Made by a program: the position numbers and the translations under genes
The notes under the pieces: generated by a model
What the model was told of the DNA's origin: nothing
Database searches by the model: none
Seen by the model: only the letters and a program-made list of their open reading frames with translations
Assembly: GCA_015143295.1 (NCBI GenBank)
Contig: CM026554.1
Span: 30,827,531-30,891,530, forward strand
DNA from: Tetracentron sinense
Lineage: Eukaryota > Streptophyta > Magnoliopsida > Trochodendrales > Trochodendraceae
Direction: 5' to 3'
DNA: 64,000 nt
Shown here: positions 12,217 to 25,300 of the stretch, one piece after another
How positions within the stretch are numbered: the stretch's first letter is position 1
Layout: every line of letters starts with the position of its first letter

Positions 12217-12572
12217 TAGCGTCCATAAACACTCACAATATAAGATAAAAAATCACACATACAAGCAGGCAAGAAAAATGATCTTTTAATTTTTGAATTT
12301 TATCTTTTTGTCTTTTTTAGATTTTTATTTTTTTATTTTTTATATTTTTTAATTGACTAAACAATTTAAGGCTTGTAGCATGTAGGGATGAAACCTAATG
12401 CTAAGGCAATATAAGCGTCCATAAACACTCTTGCAATATAAGATTAAAAAAATCAAACATACAAGCAGGCAATGAAAATGATATTTTTATGTTTGAATTT
12501 TATCTTTTTTGATTTTTTAATTGACTAAATAATTTAAGCCTTGTAGGGATAAAACCTGATGCTAAGGCAAGT
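12217..12572. repeat. Tandem duplication, about 190 bp unit
   Basis: Two adjacent copies each begin with 'gcgtccataaacactc', pass through 'catacaagcaggcaa' and a T-rich tract, and end with 'gctaaggcaa'. The second copy is shorter because part of its T-rich tract is missing. There is no coding content. Confidence 0.75.
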
Positions 12573-12645
12573 TTATCTTAAACTCCAAGTGATAGCTAAT
12601 CAAACTTGGATTCAAAATGGCACGCGAAAATTAAACATACAGGAC

Positions 12646-13175
12646 TAATGCCTTATTTTTCACTGGATACCCTATTCTAACTTCAAATGTGAAATCTAAG
12701 ACCAAAATCAAGTCTAATAAACCCAAGTTCTCACCTTTCCATTAAAAAAAAAACAAATAAAAAACCCCTAAGTTAGGTTAGCCGCCAAATTCAGACCATT
12801 GTCTTATCCATTATTTGATTAGGTTCATTTTCAACCCTTATTAGAAAGATGGGGACTCTATTTGAGTGGTTTTTTTGTTATTCTTTAAGAGAATTTTTCT
12901 TATTTGAAATTGTGCTAAATCCGATGTCCATGGAGATTTTGCGCCTTACCGGACTAATGTTGTTCATTTTCACTGGATATCCTATTCTAACTTCAGATGT
13001 GAAATCTAAGACCAAAATCGAGTCCAATAAATCCAAGTTAGGTTAGCCGCCAATTGTAGACTATGGTCGTATCCATTATTTGATTAGCCACCCTTATTAG
13101 AATAGGCAGTGACTCTATTGTAGTGCTTTTTTCTTATTTCTTAGGAGAAAATTTTCTATTTAAAATCTCATGTCC
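12646..13175. repeat. Tandem duplication, about 300 bp unit
   Basis: Two copies share 'ttttcactggatacc/tatcc', 'gaaatctaagaccaaaatc', 'aggttagccgcca' and 'tatccattatttgatta', in the same order. They lie directly after the 190-bp duplication, so this locus has undergone repeated unequal duplication. Confidence 0.75.
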
Positions 13176-13179
13176 ACAA

Positions 13180-13817
13180 GCCTTGTGTCAGATATTTTCA
13201 AAATAAATGCCACCGTTGGAATGGCGGTCCTGAATGGCTTAGGCCCTAAAAAATAATTTTTTGTTTTATATCTTACATGTGTGACATTTTGCCTCCTGGT
13301 TTGTTGAAAGACTTGTTTTCTGTTTTAACTCGGTTTTAGCTTAAAAAAAAGTCTAAATTTAACAGATAAATTTTTAAATTTTTTTTAAGTAAAATGATGA
13401 TTTTAAAGCAATTTGTAAGTTTATTTTGGTCATTTCCTCATCCAAGGGCATTTACCCACAAAAATTTTGACACAGGGCAGGTGGCAATCAGAAAAGAAAG
13501 CAAGATACATGCACAAACGTAGGGAAAAAAGAGAACCCCACGTTGTAGTTTAAGTTAAAGGGGTTTGGAAATAGGTTTGTATAAGGTTTTGAAAGGGTTT
13601 AAAAAAGACTGAAAATGAGTGTAAAAATAGGATGTTTACATTATTTATTCCATAAAACACTTTGCAGGAAAGAACTTTAGGTATAAATGCTTTTGTAATT
13701 TAACATATTTATATGGTTTACAGACAACAAAAAGTGATAATCTATTAAGAGTAAAGATGTGTAAAAAAAAAAGGTGTCAAAATTACACTAGTTTTTAAAT
13801 TTCTGTCAAAAGAGGCT
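13180..13817. other. Non-coding stretch
   Basis: Nothing recognised: A/T-rich sequence between the duplicated block and the LTR element. Confidence 0.4.
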
Positions 13818-13822
13818 TAAAC

Positions 13823-14045
13823 TAGTAGGGAATATTTTAGGAGTACAGTGATAAGGTGAATGAGATACATTATATAATTAAGTGTATCCCAATACAATCT
13901 TAGATTGACATGAATTAGGGATATAATTGATTTGATTAAGATTAGATTATGTTTCTATCTTGAGGTTAATGTCATTTCTATATATACCCTCTACGAAGTT
14001 ATTGTAAATCACTCAAGAATTCTCAATAGAATCATTTTTCTATCA
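13823..14045 (+). repeat. 5' LTR of the 1.9-kb element
   Basis: Starts TAGTAGGGAATATT (probably decayed from TGTTAGGG) and ends TTTTTCTATCA. A promoter-like 'tatatata' stands near 13980. It pairs with the 3' LTR at 15495. Confidence 0.85.
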
Positions 14046-14207
14046 TGGTATCAAAGTGAGTCGATTAGACCTTGATTTGGGTTTAATCTTATTGATTTTC
14101 TTTCATCGGCGGCCACCCACTGGGCCCCCTACCCTATAAACTCTTGTATTTCAAGTTTAATAGTCTTCTTTAATAACTTTGTTCTTAAGTCGGATCACTC
14201 CCTGATC

Positions 14208-14438
14208 CAGGGCCAGCCCATTTAGAGGCCTAAAACGAGAATTCTAAATGAGGCTTTTTTTTAATTGGACTCGCTATAAAATGGGGTATTTTTTTTTAAA
14301 TGAGGTATTTTTTAGGATTTCGTTTCACTAAATCAAGTTCATAAAACCATCAAAGGCTACGCTTTGGCGCTTTGGGTCCTTCATTTTTTTTGGGCCTAAA
14401 GCAAGAGCTTTGATGGCTTAATGGACGGGTCGGCCCTG
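14208..14438. mobile_element. hAT-type MITE (231 bp)
   Basis: Inverted ends are CAGGGCCAGCCC and, read inward from the right, CAGGGCCGACCC. They are flanked by a perfect 8-bp target duplication CCCTGATC at 14200-14207 and 14439-14446, the hAT signature. It is non-coding and inserted in the internal region of the LTR element, so it is younger than that element. Confidence 0.85.
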
Positions 14439-15494
14439 CCCTGATCATCTTTAATCATTGGGGCCACTTCCATATTACTCTACCGACTATGACTACACTT
14501 GTAGTTCCCATAGGCTAAGGTCTGGGCAGAGTAAGGCCGCAAAGGAGATGCAAGTTACACCCACAAGGATAGTTATTGGTGCACCTTCAGCCTACATTGT
14601 GTCTCCATTCCTAAGAGAGTAAGTAGTAGTCCGAATATAGTCGGTCAGTGCATTACACGGTACCAGCAAGCTAAGGAACTTTTCGTGGCCATGCCGATGA
14701 TGGCCCCTCTTGAAGAATCTGTGGCCCCATTGATACAGTTGCTCCATAATGAAGTTGTACTCTTCCTTACCTCACCTCACCTCGGGCACTGCCACACGCT
14801 AGACATTCTAACCCATTTTTATTTTGGTGTTTTTTTTTTTCTTTCTTTCTTAGACATATGGCACCCTCGTTTTATCACTTAAAGAAATCCAGAGACCTGG
14901 TATAAGGTCTTCAAACGGCACACAAGCTCTCATCCCTATGACCAACTCTCTGTCTGGGTTTGTTGGGGTTATTGCGGTGCCATTACTACTGTCGCTCACT
15001 TGCCGATGCTAGTAATATTTGATAGTTATGGAGGAATGGGAAGAAGACAAAAAAAAACTATTGGAGTTGAGCGAGTCTACTCAACAATCCCACAGAGGTC
15101 CTTTTCAGCCTAGTTTCAGGCTCAAACCCGTTAGAAGCACGGTTTTTCAGCCCATAGAGGCTTTTTTCTTCTTCAATTAATGAGATCAATTTATTAAGCC
15201 CATAGAGGCACACTTTTAGCCTATAAAGATTCCATATCTTTGGTCCATTTAGGTCCATTAGAGGCCATCTTCTTCACGGAATGAGAACAAATCCAATAGG
15301 TATTCAAATATGGAAGCATCATGGCATATAACTCATTCAAGCATGGCAATACATTCAAAGCAACAGACATCAAGGCACACAACTTTCTACTTTGGCAAAC
15401 TCATGAAGATCGAATGTATCAAAAGCTATCAAATGGACCTCTATTAGCGGCAAATACATGAAAATTTTTCGATCTCCATATATTTGAGGGGAAG

Positions 15495-15722
15495 TATTAG
15501 GGAATATGTTAGGAGTACAGCAATAAGGTGAATGAGATACACTATATAATTAAGTGTATCTCATCACAATCTTAAATTGACATCAATTAGGGATATAATT
15601 GATTTGATTAAGATTAGATTAGATTATGTTTCTATCTTCACGTCAATGTCATTTCTATATAAACCCTCTATAAGGTCATTGTAAATCACTCAAGAATTAT
15701 CAATATAATCATTTTTCTATCA
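15495..15722 (+). repeat. 3' LTR of the 1.9-kb element
   Basis: Starts TATTAGGGAATATG and ends TTTTTCTATCA. It is collinear with the 5' LTR apart from a few substitutions and a duplicated 'agatt'. Confidence 0.85.
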
Positions 15723-15947
15723 TAAACAATTTCAATAAAATTACTTTTATTTTTAAAAAATGGTTTCCAACCAATTAAACTTTCCAAGTAGGTTTTTCCA
15801 GTGTATACCAAACGCGCCATAAAATTCTTATTTCCTAACGTGCAAGAGAACTATCAATGCTTTTTGAACCTTGGGAATCAGCCACCAAGAGAACCAAACG
15901 ATTATCTCATGAGATCGAATCATAGCCAATCACGACTGAGCTCTGAG

Positions 15948-16237
15948 AGAGTTCAATCGCACCCACAGATCAACACATGTCCTTTTTAACCCTTATTAAC
16001 CGTGGTTATGATTCCCTAACCCTTAAGGCTTAACAATCTAACCTTGGCTTTTATAAATTAAAAAACATTTTGAAAAATTAACCTTAGGGTTAAAAAAATT
16101 TAACCCTAAAGTTAAATTTAAAAAAACAAATTTAAAACCAAGGTTAAATTATTGAACCCTAAGGGTTAGTGAACCTTACCAATGGTTAACAGAGATTAAA
16201 AAGGACATGTGTTGACCTGTGGGTGTGATTGAACTCT
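15948..16237. mobile_element. Foldback MITE, family F, complete copy (290 bp)
   Basis: The outer arms AGAGTTCAATCGCACCCACA and, reading inward from the right end, AGAGTTCAATCACACCCACA are nearly identical. The complementarity continues through 'aacacatgtcctttttaa' and the 'ttaaccctaagggtt' blocks toward the centre, so the whole unit can fold into one hairpin. There is no coding capacity. This copy best defines the family ends. Confidence 0.8.
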
Positions 16238-16283
16238 TCCCGAGCAAGTAGTACTCAACAGACCCATGGGTCCGTTTCATATC

Positions 16284-16455
16284 TTACCCCGTGTCCCTTT
16301 TAACACCCTTTTAACCATAGTTAAGCTTAACCAAATTAAAACTAAGAATTTGGGTTTTTTTTTTTGTTTTGAAAATCATGGTAAGATTGCTTAACCCTAG
16401 AGGGGTGAGTGAATACAAACCACAGTAGGTAAGTATTTAAAATTGGGGCATGGAC
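16284..16455. mobile_element. Foldback MITE, family F, short copy
   Basis: The left arm 'cgtgtcccttttaacaccc' plus 'ttaaccatagttaag' is followed by a T-rich loop. A diverged right arm contains 'ttaaccctagaggggtgagtg'. Confidence 0.5.
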
Positions 16456-17815
16456 CAATGAGGACCTGGCCTTCGGTTATAAAATGGGAACCATGGGTAC
16501 TTTACTATTTTCTAATATTTCATAGTTGGTTATCTGGTATCACGACGTAGTGAGAGCCCAAGTGCATGTCATATTTCTTTCGCAAAAAACAAATTTTATT
16601 GACCAAATAGATTTTTACTTACCTATTTTTACTATATATAAATAAGATTCCCCATGTTCAAAATGTTGATCGAATCTTTTGTAATTTCAAAACTACCCTT
16701 TGCCTTTGCAAAATGAGCCCTCCATGTTTAAAATGTTAATTGAATCTTTTGTAATTCCAAAACTATCCTTTACATAATGAGCCCCTTAAAACGTGATGAA
16801 ATTTTATAAAATTATAAAACTACCCTTTGCATGATGAACCCTTGTAAACGTAGATGAAAAAAAAAAAAAAAAAACCATAGGAGTCCGTCTATGCTCTACT
16901 CCGTAATCCTAACCCTCCATATCTATCATTTAAAGGCTAAGACAATTGTTGAGTTAGCACCTTTTTGAATAAGCAAGCCAAGTCATTTAGAGTTAAGTCA
17001 TGCTCTTTATTACTTTAATACCCATTCTACCATTTCTTAAAAATCAACAAAAGCTAAAGGGGAGAAGTCAGTCCCCACAACTCGTCCCTCCCAAATCTCT
17101 CTTTCTCCAAGAATTGTGATTCCGGAATGATTGAGCGCCTCCGACCAAGCATTGGAAGTTCCGGCATGGCTATTCCTCCTCCTCCAACATAGCTCGTCAC
17201 CTTAGTAGATGAGATTTTGCAAAAATTTCAAACTATCCTTATCATAATCATAATCATTATATAAGTCAAACCTTAGTAACCCAAACCTCACTTGCTCTCA
17301 AACCTTACTCTCACCTCGAGAGCTCGATTTCAACTTTTGTAAATCTCGCTCTCACCTTGCTCTAACTTAAAGAGTGTTGTTTTTGTGTAAATTTTCATTT
17401 TTATCCCAATTTTTCATGTTAAGTGGGGTATATTTTATCATTTTTCTTTGTAAGGTAGAATGATACATTTAATATATCAATAGTCATCTTATTTGTTGTG
17501 ACTATAAATTTGAATGATTTTATCAATTATTTATCATACTTTAGAAAGTATAAAATACATATTTGCATCCAAAAGTAATTTTCAAAATCATATATATATA
17601 TATATATTGGAGCTTCACAGGCACTCTCGACCCTATCCTAAATTAAAATTTGACGCTCTCGCTCCCGCTTTGGTTACTTAGAGTCAAACACTTAATTAAA
17701 TGTTGTTTAATTCCCATATTACCCTTCACTCATCAATCTTTTAGGCTTGAAATTCTCTACCTCACTCATCTCATCTATCTATTAGGCTTGAAATTCTCTA
17801 CGGTTATAACCGGAC
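16455..17815. other. Non-coding stretch with small tandem repeats
   Basis: No gene recognised. Bases 16650-16850 hold about three imperfect units of 70 bases (words 'aaaactaccctttgc' and 'atgagccc'). Bases 17735-17800 hold a short duplication of 'aggcttgaaattctctac'. An A-tract lies at 16858-16874. Confidence 0.5.
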
Positions 17816-17818
17816 TTC

Positions 17819-18268
17819 TTGGAGTCCAGTTACAGTTACATCACTGATGTCACCATGTGTCCCTTTAACACTCTTTAACTGTGGTTAATATTCACCAACC
17901 CCTAAGGTTCACCTACTTATCATTGGATTTTAAAAGGAAAAAATTAAACCCTAGGGATAAATGAATCTTAACCACAATTAAGGGGTGTCAAAAGAGACAC
18001 ATGGCAACCTCAAGGGCGTAATGGGACTCCAATTGTTGTTAAAATTTACTGACCCCTAGAGTTCAACTACTTATTCTTGGGTTTTAAAAGAAAAAAAAAA
18101 TATTAATTTCCTTTAAACCTTACTTAAAATTCACTAACTGCAAGGGGTAATTTTTTTTTTCCCAAAAACCAAGTAGAAGTGGATGAACCCTAAGAGTGGG
18201 TGAATCTTAATCATAGTTAAGTGGTGTTAGAAGGGGACACATGACGACCTCAGTGGCATAACCGGACT
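17819..18268. mobile_element. Foldback MITE, family F, nested or double copy
   Basis: The outer ends GGAGTCCAGTTACAGTTAC and, inward from the right, GGAGTCCGGTTATGCCACTG match. A further 'gggactcc' junction at 18022-18030 divides the block into two units. Inner arms carry 'ccatgtgtccctttaacac' and 'ggtgttagaaggggacacat'. Confidence 0.65.
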
Positions 18269-18269
18269 C

Positions 18270-18785
18270 CTTACTCTCTTAGCAAATGCTCCAAAAGAAG
18301 AACGTTTGGCCAAGGCCCCACTCGCCCCATTTCTTTGCTATACCCAAAATGTCTCTAAAGTATTTTAGTTCTTAAAATGTCCCAACATCATATTTCAATA
18401 AACAACGGGTCTCTCAAATTTTTTTTTATCCAAAATGTCCATCAAGTTTCTATCCCCAAAATATTCCTTAATTTTTTTTTTAATCGAAATGCCCTCACTA
18501 AGGTCCCTCTTCTAAGTCTATCTCCCATTCCTCTCTCTCACATGCATCGCACATGCTGCCCACTAGTTTAAACTCTTTTTAAAAAAACTAAAGATTGAGA
18601 CCCTTAAACACTTCTGTTGACCTATTTAAACTACTAACCTATTTAAATAGTTTATTGATTGTGAAGTAATTTGCATCTAATCACATATGTAAATATATTA
18701 AGTAAAAAAGTTTATCTATTTTGGACGAATTTTCAAAAAGTTGAAACAAACGACCACTTTCAAATGACTAGATACATAAACATTT
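18270..18785. other. Non-coding stretch
   Basis: No gene or repeat recognised. Confidence 0.4.
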
Positions 18786-18925
18786 TTTTTTGGCACACTC
18801 TGTTAGTAGGGGTTAGTATCTTTTCTGGGTGGAGTCAACCACGCACACCCTCCTCACAGGATTGAACACATGACCTCCCTCCTAGTGAGGGGTACACAAT
18901 CACTGGACTAACCCCACTCAACCTG
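18786..18925 (-). mobile_element. SINE-like element
   Basis: On the minus strand a box A-like GGTTAGTCCAGTGATT is followed by a box B-like ATGTGTTCAATCCTG. A poly-T on the plus strand at the other end (18784) serves as the A-tail. This layout matches the segment at 39800. Confidence 0.45.
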
Positions 18926-19339
18926 CTTTTATCCACATTTTAGATTTTTTTGGTCAAGGTAACAATACCACATTTTAGATTCACTCTCAGAAGATTAAGA
19001 ACTTCAGATCAATTTGATATTTTGACCTGGTATCATCTGCCAGTGTCCATCAGATGAGTGCCATCTAGGTGAGCCACCTTAAGATGAGTTTTTGATAACT
19101 ACGAGCTCAGCCATCCAGAGTGCTCAGGCAGAACGCGAGCATGTTATGGGAGATATGGCCCATCAAGAATGATGGATGACATGACCTGGTTTCTCATGAA
19201 CACCGAGCTTGTACAATTTTTGAGTTGTACTTCTCCTCGAGACCATGTAAACAAATCAAAATAGACACAACTCGAAAAGAAGGCATTGAAACACACATCT
19301 TCAATATTTTACAACACAAGAAACGACTGTGAAAAAGAA

Positions 19340-22300
19340 TTAACAGTTTAGCTGCTCACCAGCCTCCAAAGTTCGCCATGGTTGACCAGGACTAGGAATA
19401 TTATTCATGCCTTCACTGGATTTTAGTTTGCTTGCTGGTCCCTTATTTCTCATTCTTGAAGAGCTTAAAGAACCTTCAACTACAAAAATGAGAGAAACCT
19501 TAAACAGTTTGTAAATAAAAAAGGCAATGGGTTTTCACCTAACCCAGTATAAGAGCAACAACTAGAGAGAAGCAACAGTAAGACACATCTCTAGAACACC
19601 ACTAATAATTGTAAAAGGAAAATAACCACATCTTCGCTAGTGGAGCGAAGGAAGGAAAATAACCACCTTTTAACTTCCTTTAACTGTGGTTAAAATTCAC
19701 TAACCCTTAGGATTAAAGCATCTAACCTGGGTTTTTAGAAGAAAAAAAACTAACCACAAGAGTAAAAACTTGTTAACCATAGTTCAATGACAGTTAAAGG
19801 GGCTTTGTGAGGGCGAGGAACAATAGTCTGCTTCTCAACAGATGAGAGGATTATTGCTCTTTATGTGAAACTCACACAAGTGAATAAAGAAAAGAGAAAC
19901 AAAAATGCAATAACAATCCCCCCACACTCCAGTTGTAGGTAGCAATTGACACACATCAACAGCCACCAGCAAGATATCACAGCTTCAAATAACTACAGTG
20001 CTTAGATTGTAAATGGAAGATCTCGAACTTCTGTACTAGGGCAAATGAGTGACTGTAGGCATCAACCTCTAAAACTAACCCTAGTTCGGGAACAGATTGA
20101 TGGTTGGTGCCTTTGTAGTTGCAAAGTCATTTCCTTCCATTCAGCTATGTCATTAAGTCACGTATCTCACTATCCTATCCCTTCCCTGAAAGCAAAGTCT
20201 CCAACTGTTGGTTTCTATAAGCATGAAAACCGGGGAGAACATTGTAGTTTGGGATGAGGGGATGAAAAGAGCACTGCAACTGCACCTTGGATTCCCAGCA
20301 ATATTATAGAAAAGTTCAGATTCAATTTCTTAGTTTCATAATCTCATTTTGCAGCCATGTACTGGGTTAAAATAATGATGGCTAGAAGGCAAGAAATTGG
20401 TCTAATCATTGCACTACGCTCCTCTCCAAATGCACAGCTCAAATGAATAACCACTTTAAATGTAACAATATGCTATACCTTGCCATTCCCACACCACTTT
20501 CGATTCACCCTTCACCAGCTTCGGGTACTGATCTAGACGAGAATCTTCTTGGACCAACTCCTCAACCTACAACAAAGAAGAATTAGATGGCATTAATGAG
20601 TCTGTGTCCCTTCAGTATACCAAATGAGAAACACTAAAGCCTTGGAACTTCATTCTTTGAATTTCAATGTACTAAAAGTAATGTACCAAAAGTTTGTGAT
20701 ATGGTAATGTCGATGTGTTCAAGAAGGCTAAATGAAAATTTTCAGTTGATAACATCAAGGACATCCTATTTCACTTAGATAAGAGAACACTAAGGGTCTG
20801 TTTGGAAACTCTACTCGAATATAATAAGTTCTAAGAATATAATAAGTTCTAAAAGATAAGCTTTAGAGAATAAGCTCTAATATTTTTTAGAGTTTGAACG
20901 TTTGATAACATTTTGAAAAAAAAATTCTAATTTTTAGTATGTTAGGTAAAATCCCTTATTGTTATATCTTAAGACCTTAGAATGTGCAAGTATTCCCCAT
21001 TCTCCACTGTTGCTTAGGTCACCACCACCCCTCAACTCCCATTCTTTAACATTATGGCCACCATCACAGTCACAAGTCACAACCACCCCCAGTACAGGAA
21101 AAATATAGCACAGTGTAGGCATACTAAACTAGCAAAGGTAGCTATTATGCCCACTATATGGCATCAAGCAAGTTCGGATATTCTGACCATTATCGATCTC
21201 TAATAAGAATTTTATTTTATTTTATTATTGTTAAGTTAATTTTTCTTTTTCTTTTAGGGTATGTGTGACTACAATCAATCCCATGACTGGCTTCTCCCCA
21301 GCATCAACCAACTGAGATAAATTCCAGTAATTTTAATATCATATCCTGGTCCATAAACAAGTATCAACCTCCATCTCAATAAAGCATTTTTACATATTTT
21401 CACAAATGTCACAAATGAATGAATTGTGATGCCAATGGAGGAACAAATACACTGAAAAAGCCCAAAAAGTTGAAAGAAAAAAACCCATTCACGGCTTTCA
21501 TGTCTAATGAACTCTTTTTCCTTTGCATCGCGCCTTCTCAATCCCATAGTTGTTAGCGGGAAAATAGGGCCTATGAGAATCAAAACCCCGTAACACTCCT
21601 CTGACTTCACCCACAAAGAATCCCAAACAGAGAAATCTGGAAAGCCCATCTATCCAATTCGCAGCAGTGGGTAGAGATGCAAATGGGTCAGAGGACCCTT
21701 TTTCGATAAGAGGAATGGAGAAGAACTCGACAGCGGCGGCTCTGACGGCAATGAAATCCTTCTTCGATAACCCAAGCGAGGAGCAACAAGAGAACTAGGG
21801 GAATAAAAAATGAGGATTTATTGTGATTTTGGACTTTATACTGAAGGAGAAAATGGATGTTAAGTGAAATATTTAAGGGTAAAATTGTCCGACAAATCCC
21901 GACAATTTTTTACGCTGATACTCAAATTTTTAGACCTAAAAAAATAAGGAGCCCACCTGCTAATTATTATTTAAGAGGTTTTACCTCTAAATCTAAAACT
22001 TTTAGAGGTATGATTAAAAGTTTATCAAACACTCTAAAATCCAATAAGCTCTAATTATTTAGACTTGTCAAACAGTACCTAATATTTATTCTAGACCTAT
22101 ATCTAGCATGGCTGAGATCAACAAAAACATTTCAAAGTCCTAACCACAAGTTAAAGAAGTGTTGAATCTCTTCCCAATCTCTTCATAGTATAGGGGTGGC
22201 AATTTCTGACGCAATCAATCAACCCACCAGAACCCACCCGATTTTCTCAGGTTAGTGGTCGAGGTTTTGGACCCGTGGGTGTAGGTTGGATTTTCTCAAC

Positions 22301-25300
22301 CCTTTTATTATTGGGTCAGGTCGGTTGTGCTCTTGGACCTTAGTGAATCTTAATAAGTAAATATTATATGTATTGACTTTAAGTTTTACATATTATCATA
22401 TTTTTAATTTATTTGTTCTTCATTATTTATTTATTTGAAACAGGTTGGCGGGCGAGTTAGGGTTGAGGGTTCCTTATTGGGTGGGGTACAAGTTGTCTTT
22501 TAATCATTTATAAATGGTAAAGGCTTGACCCAAGGCTATGTTGAACAGGTAAATACTTGAACTAGCGAGATAGGGTTGAGGGTTCCTTATTGGGTGGGGT
22601 ACAAGTTGTCTCTTAACCAATTATAAATGGGAAAGGTTTGACCCAAGGCTATGTTGAACAGGTAAATACTTGAACCAAGCCAGCGCTTTGCCATCCTTAA
22701 TAGCAAGTCTTAGATGGGGTTAGGAGGATCCAAGGTTTTAAAATTCGGAGGTCAACGAAATTTTAGAAGGTAGTAATTTTTTTACAAAAATTTGCCACAA
22801 AAAAAATCATATTTGATTATATTGCATGTTTCACAATTTCTTGTCATTAGAAATTGAGCTTTCTCATGTCATAAAAATCCTGAAATTTCGCTTAAGGTTC
22901 GACACTTAGACGAAATTTTTGGGATTTTGAGTGTTTTGCTTCTTTTTTCTTCCCCTTCTCTATTTTCCACTCCATTTGAGTTCCTTGGGGAGACATCAAC
23001 CAAACAATGTTACATTGGATGAAATTTGTCCCAGGGATTCTCTGGGGAAGAACTTTTCCAAGGAAACTTATATTGATTTTTTTGTTACTATTAAAACCAA
23101 GTTTAATTGCATTCCATCCCAAATTAAAGTATGTTCAGTGCATCTCATATAGTATTTCACAGTGTTTTAAAACCCGAAAACTCGACTCGACTCGGAAACT
23201 TGCCGAGTAGAGTCAACTCGGAAACTCGGGCAAAACTCGTCCGAGTAATGACACCTAAAACTCGGACATATATAATATTTTTCTAATATTATATATATGC
23301 TATTAATTCAAAATTAATGATAAATCATGCCTAAAATGAGATATATAATTCAATACAATTTATCAATTATCATCCATAAATTAGAATAACCATCCAAATC
23401 ATTCATAATTTCATAAAACTAGTTAAACCTTAAAAGGAATCATGGATTAATAGAGCATAGACAAAAAAACTAAATATGATATCACTATCATCTACTAAAA
23501 GTTTTAAATTTCGTCAACCATTGACATTAAGTCATTAACAATTCAGTGATTACAAAAAAAAAGTGTACTAGAAGTTCAAATTAAAATATTAAGATTTAAG
23601 TCTCAGAATCAGCATCAGAGTCCGGCAAAGTTTCACTCCCATGGGCAGCACTCTCTCCTCTTGGGCAAGCGTCCAACCAATTTATGTCATTAAGATCATT
23701 TGCTTCAGCCTCACTACGATCAATATGTGTGCTACTATCACCAGGTTCACAACCTACCCACTCATCATCACCTTCCTCTAGCATAATGTGGTCTACGAGA
23801 GTTGGATCATAATCTGAGGCATGCCTCCTTAGTTGTTGCTCCCTTAGCCTTAAATTGTAATGGACGAACACCAATTTATTCACCTTCTCTTGCCTTAAAC
23901 GATTTCTCTTTTTAGTATGAATTTGGTCAAAAGTACTCCAATTTCGTTCACATCCAGTTGAAGAACAAACTTGACTCAAAACGCGAATGGCAAGGCGTTG
24001 GAGAATCGGAGTACCCAAGCCATAATTTTCCCACCATGAAACTGTAGCACAAAAAAAATATATTATTTTTATAATAGATGAATATTAATATCATTTTAAA
24101 TCCAAAGTCACTTACTTGGAGAAACCCTACTTCGACATTTTATTGCCATGTCTGTCCCAAAGTCTCCTTGAGCCTTTTCATATAGAGAAATCTGAAAACA
24201 AGAATTTGAGTGTGACTTACTAATAATTTATTTTTAAAGTTTAAAAGTTTTAATAAATTAAAATACCTCCTCAATGACATCAATTCGGTTGTCCTCATTA
24301 GGTTCCAAAAGACTAATCACTTTTTGCAGTCCACGACGAACTTCTGGATGTGATGAAAACTCAGAACGATATCGTAGAGCTGGATTAAGGAAGTATCCTG
24401 CTGCATGGAGTGGAGAGTGAAGGGTGGACTCCCATCTCTCATCAATAACTTTCCAAAATTTCATGTACTTCTCTCTCTTGTTGTCGTTTACTTCTTTAAT
24501 GGCTAGCTTTGCTTTATCAATTGCATCATATATCAAACCCATAGCCGGTTGTTTATCACCATCAACAATGCGCAACAACTGAAGAAGCGGAGTGATTGAA
24601 TTTTGGAGCTTCTCAAGTTTTCTCCAAAAATCATTGTCCAACAAAATCTTTTCTACTTCCCTCCCATCCACCATGCTTGCATATCTTGATTTTACCCACT
24701 CTTCAGACAACATCATAAATTTTAACCCAGCTCTCTATATGAAAAAGATAAGAGCATTTAGATATAAATTCATGACAAAACAATTAAATGAACATAAATT
24801 TTAAATATATAAAAGTTAGTAACCGAGTATTTTAAAAAATAAGGATTTACCTGCTCAAGAAGACTGCCTGTGAGAATGAAATTGGTTGCAAAACGAGTTG
24901 CCCCTGGCCTCACAATTTCTCTGCCCTTAGTATGAATCCTCATCAAACTTAATACTTGGCCATGATTGTATATAAATTTGGCCGCCTTCTTAGCCATTTC
25001 AATTAACTTACTCACACTTTTTAATTTTCCAATTTTCTCTAACATGAGGTCCACATTATGGGCAGCGCATGAAGTCCAAAAGAGATGCTTCCTTTTGCTC
25101 ATTAGTAATTTTCCAGCAGCCACATAATTAGCCGCATTATCAGTGATCACTTGTACAATATTGGCTTCTCCAACCTCTTCAACTATGCCATCAAGAAGGT
25201 TAAAAATATTGGATGCATCTTTAACAATGCTTGATACATCCACTGATTTAATGAACATTGTTCCCCTTGTACATGACACCAAAAAATTAATTATAGATCT

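Larger units (their letters stand above)
13823..15722 (+). mobile_element. Non-autonomous copia-type LTR element (1.9 kb)
   Basis: The LTRs lie at 13823-14045 (223 bp) and 15495-15722 (228 bp) and are closely similar along their length. The 5' LTR is followed at once by TGGTATCAAAGTGAG, a primer site for initiator tRNA-Met as in copia elements. The 3' LTR is preceded by the polypurine tract GAGGGGAAG. A 5-bp target duplication TAAAC flanks the element (13818-13822 and 15723-15727). The internal 1449 bases have no gag or pol frame, so any movement must have relied on another element's proteins. A 231-bp hAT MITE is inserted inside it. Confidence 0.85.
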
